From NCBI GenBank assembly GCA_017382555.1, contig JAFOAB010000225.1, positions 1 to 7,141 of the forward strand: a DNA stretch of 7,141 bases. Reading direction: 5' to 3'. The position numbers and the translations under genes were made by a program. The notes below the pieces were generated by a model, which searched no databases, had not been told where the DNA came from, and saw nothing but the letters and a program-made list of their open reading frames with translations. The stretch is from Clostridia bacterium (GTDB lineage Bacteria > Bacillota > Clostridia > Oscillospirales > CAG-272). Below are positions 5,508 to 7,141 of the stretch, piece by piece (position 1 is the stretch's first letter; each line of letters begins with the position of its first letter).

Positions 5508-7141
5508 ACGGACGTGAAAGAGAGCCTATCAAGGTAAACACACGCTCGGCGGTCTCCCGTCTGCTTACGCTTATGCGCCCGTATGCGGGCCAGCTTGTGC
5601 TTTGTATGCTGTTTGCTCTGCTTGCCAATGCGGCAACGCTCGCAAGCCCTGCGGTGGCATCCGTTATAATCGACGATTTTCTGCGCGAGGGCAAGGCGCA
5701 AAGCGGGCTTTACTCCATCGTTGGCTTCGGTATCATCTACCTCCTTGTGGAGGTGGCGGGCTCGGTGTTCGGGCTTTTACAGCAAAGGCGCGTTGCGAGC
5801 ATTTCGCAATCCATACTGCACACGATGCGCAGACAGGTGTACGATAAGATACTGCATATGCCCGTCTCGCAGATAGACGATAACGGTACGGGCAGACTTA
5901 TCACCCGCGCGACCAATGACGTGGAGACGGTGAACGAGTTTTACTCCGACGTTTTCATAAACCTCTTCAAGGATATTTTCCTCCTCATCGGCATTGCCGC
6001 GGTTATGATAGCGTTTGATCCGTATCTTGCGCTTCTTTCGCTTACGGGCGTTCCCGTTATCTTCCTCATTTCCTTTTCCCTTAAGAAGCTCATCAAGGAG
6101 AATTTTAAGAAGGTAAAGGCAATAACGGGTCAGATAAACGGCTTTATTGCGGAAAATATCAGCGGTATGGGCATCGTGAAGGCCTATAACCGACAGAGGA
6201 ACAAGCTCCGCGAGTTTGTTTCTCTCAACAAAAAATACTTCAAGGGCACAGTAACGCAGATAGTGCTCAACTCCGTGCTTCACCCCTCCATGGAGGTTAT
6301 AAATAACCTCGTTATCGCGCTGCTGCTTGTCGCAAGCTTCGGCAGGGTAAGCGACGGTGCGTTGAAGCTCGGTGTGCTTTACGCATTCACAAATTACGTT
6401 AAAAAGTTCTTCGAGCCGATAAACGACCTTGCGGAAAAGTACACAAGCGTGCAGTCCGCATTTGTTTCCGTCGACAGAATCGGTGAGATACTGGATGCCG
6501 AGGGCAGGGAAATGCCCGACGAGGGCACCCACGGCGGTAAGGTTATCGGCGAGATAGAGTTTGATAACGTATGCTTCTCCTATGACGGAAAAACTCCCGT
6601 GCTGAAAAACGTAAGCTTTCACCTCACCCCCGGTACGCGTGCCGCATTCGTGGGTGCTACGGGCGCGGGCAAGACTACGGTCATCAGCCTGCTTTGCCGT
6701 TACTACGTTCCCGATTCTGGCAGGATACTTGTGGACGGCGTGGATATTCGCGATTGGAGACTGCGCGACCTGAGGCGCGGTATCTCTGCGGTTATGCAAA
6801 GCGTTTTTCTGTTTGACGGAAACGTAAGGGATAATATTGATATGCACGCATCTCTTACGGATGAAAGGATAGCTTCCGCGCTCAGGGCGGCGGAGGCAGA
6901 GGATTTTGTAAACGAATCGGGCGGACTTGATGCCAGAGTGTACGAGCAGGGGCTTAATTATTCTACGGGTCAGCGCCAGCTGCTCTCCTTTGCGCGTGCG
7001 GTGGCAACGGAGCCGGGCGTTTTGGTGCTTGACGAGGCAACGGCAAGCATCGACAGCGTTACCGAGGAAAAGATACAGAGGGCGATAGGTGAAATATCGC
7101 GCGGACGAACCTGCGTGTTCATTGCGCACCGTCTTTCCACC
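5504..7141 (+). CDS. ABC exporter half-transporter, canonical-ATPase subunit (BmrD/TM288-like), 3' truncated by window
   Basis: An open frame of 546 codons running off the right edge; relatives are about 580-620 residues, so only the C-terminal tail is missing. The membrane domain occupies about residues 25-320, with DDNGTGRLITRATNDVETVN (126-145) and an ENISGMGIVKAYNRQ coupling stretch. The ATPase domain shows Walker A GATGAGKTT (384-392), Q-loop Q432, signature YSTGQ (486-490) in place of LSGGQ, Walker B with D510 and catalytic E511 (VLDEATASID) and switch H542 (IAHRLST). A deviating signature with intact Glu and His is the complement of the first subunit, so together they form one working and one degenerate ATP site. 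The GTG start overlaps the upstream TGA (GTGA), indicating translational coupling and equal stoichiometry. Confidence 0.93.
   Translation, partial: MNGREREPIKVNTRSAVSRLLTLMRPYAGQLVLCMLFALLANAATLASPAVASVIIDDFLREGKAQSGLYSIVGFGIIYLLVEVAGSVFGLLQQRRVASISQSILHTMRRQVYDKILHMPVSQIDDNGTGRLITRATNDVETVNEFYSDVFINLFKDIFLLIGIAAVMIAFDPYLALLSLTGVPVIFLISFSLKKLIKENFKKVKAITGQINGFIAENISGMGIVKAYNRQRNKLREFVSLNKKYFKGTVTQIVLNSVLHPSMEVINNLVIALLLVASFGRVSDGALKLGVLYAFTNYVKKFFEPINDLAEKYTSVQSAFVSVDRIGEILDAEGREMPDEGTHGGKVIGEIEFDNVCFSYDGKTPVLKNVSFHLTPGTRAAFVGATGAGKTTVISLLCRYYVPDSGRILVDGVDIRDWRLRDLRRGISAVMQSVFLFDGNVRDNIDMHASLTDERIASALRAAEAEDFVNESGGLDARVYEQGLNYSTGQRQLLSFARAVATEPGVLVLDEATASIDSVTEEKIQRAIGEISRGRTCVFIAHRLST

Noticed and set aside
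5777..7129. Long open frame on the minus strand opposite the second ABC gene
   Set aside because: It is antisense to a clear ABC half-transporter, has no domain pattern, and is an artefact of the sense-strand codon usage.

Overview
The window looks like a chromosomal segment of an uncultured gut-type Clostridia (Firmicutes). The basis is Gram-positive style Shine-Dalgarno sites (GGCGGTGATC, GGAGGT, GGGAGG), two exact Spo0A-type boxes, a BmrU-like lipid kinase and a BmrC/BmrD-type heterodimeric ABC exporter. No database search was possible, so the organism assignment is an inference.

Left part (1-1702): a sugar phosphate isomerase/epimerase-like TIM-barrel gene on the minus strand and an AraC-family regulator on the plus strand diverge from a 118-bp control region. 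That region holds two face-to-face sigma-A type promoters and inverted/direct TTTTGC-type repeats that could be the regulator's operator. The regulator's promoter places the predicted transcription start on the A of its own ATG, so its mRNA may be leaderless.

Middle (1692-1955): the convergent gap holds the most unusual object in the window. The heptamer GCGATAT occurs four times on the left and its exact reverse complement ATATCGC four times on the right. Small hairpins of different sequence sit between the heptamers, and a decayed larger stem lies at the centre. The element folds on paper into a ladder of nested 7-bp helices with side hairpins. A 10-bp hairpin at its left edge contains the regulator's stop codon. 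A perfect 18-bp bidirectional terminator follows.

Next (1958-3576, minus strand): a two-gene operon encodes a DagK/YegS/BmrU-type lipid kinase and, 2 bp downstream, a PAP2-superfamily membrane phosphatase or phosphotransferase. The two may act on opposite sides of a lipid phosphorylation cycle.

Right part (3577-7141): a 197-bp divergent control region carries strong promoter-like sites and an inverted pair of perfect Spo0A boxes. From it runs an ABC exporter operon whose two half-transporters overlap by 4 bp (GTGA). Their nucleotide-binding sites are asymmetric in the BmrCD/TM287-288 manner: the first subunit has Walker B Asp and a switch-loop Gln, the second a degenerate signature motif. 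The second gene runs off the right end.
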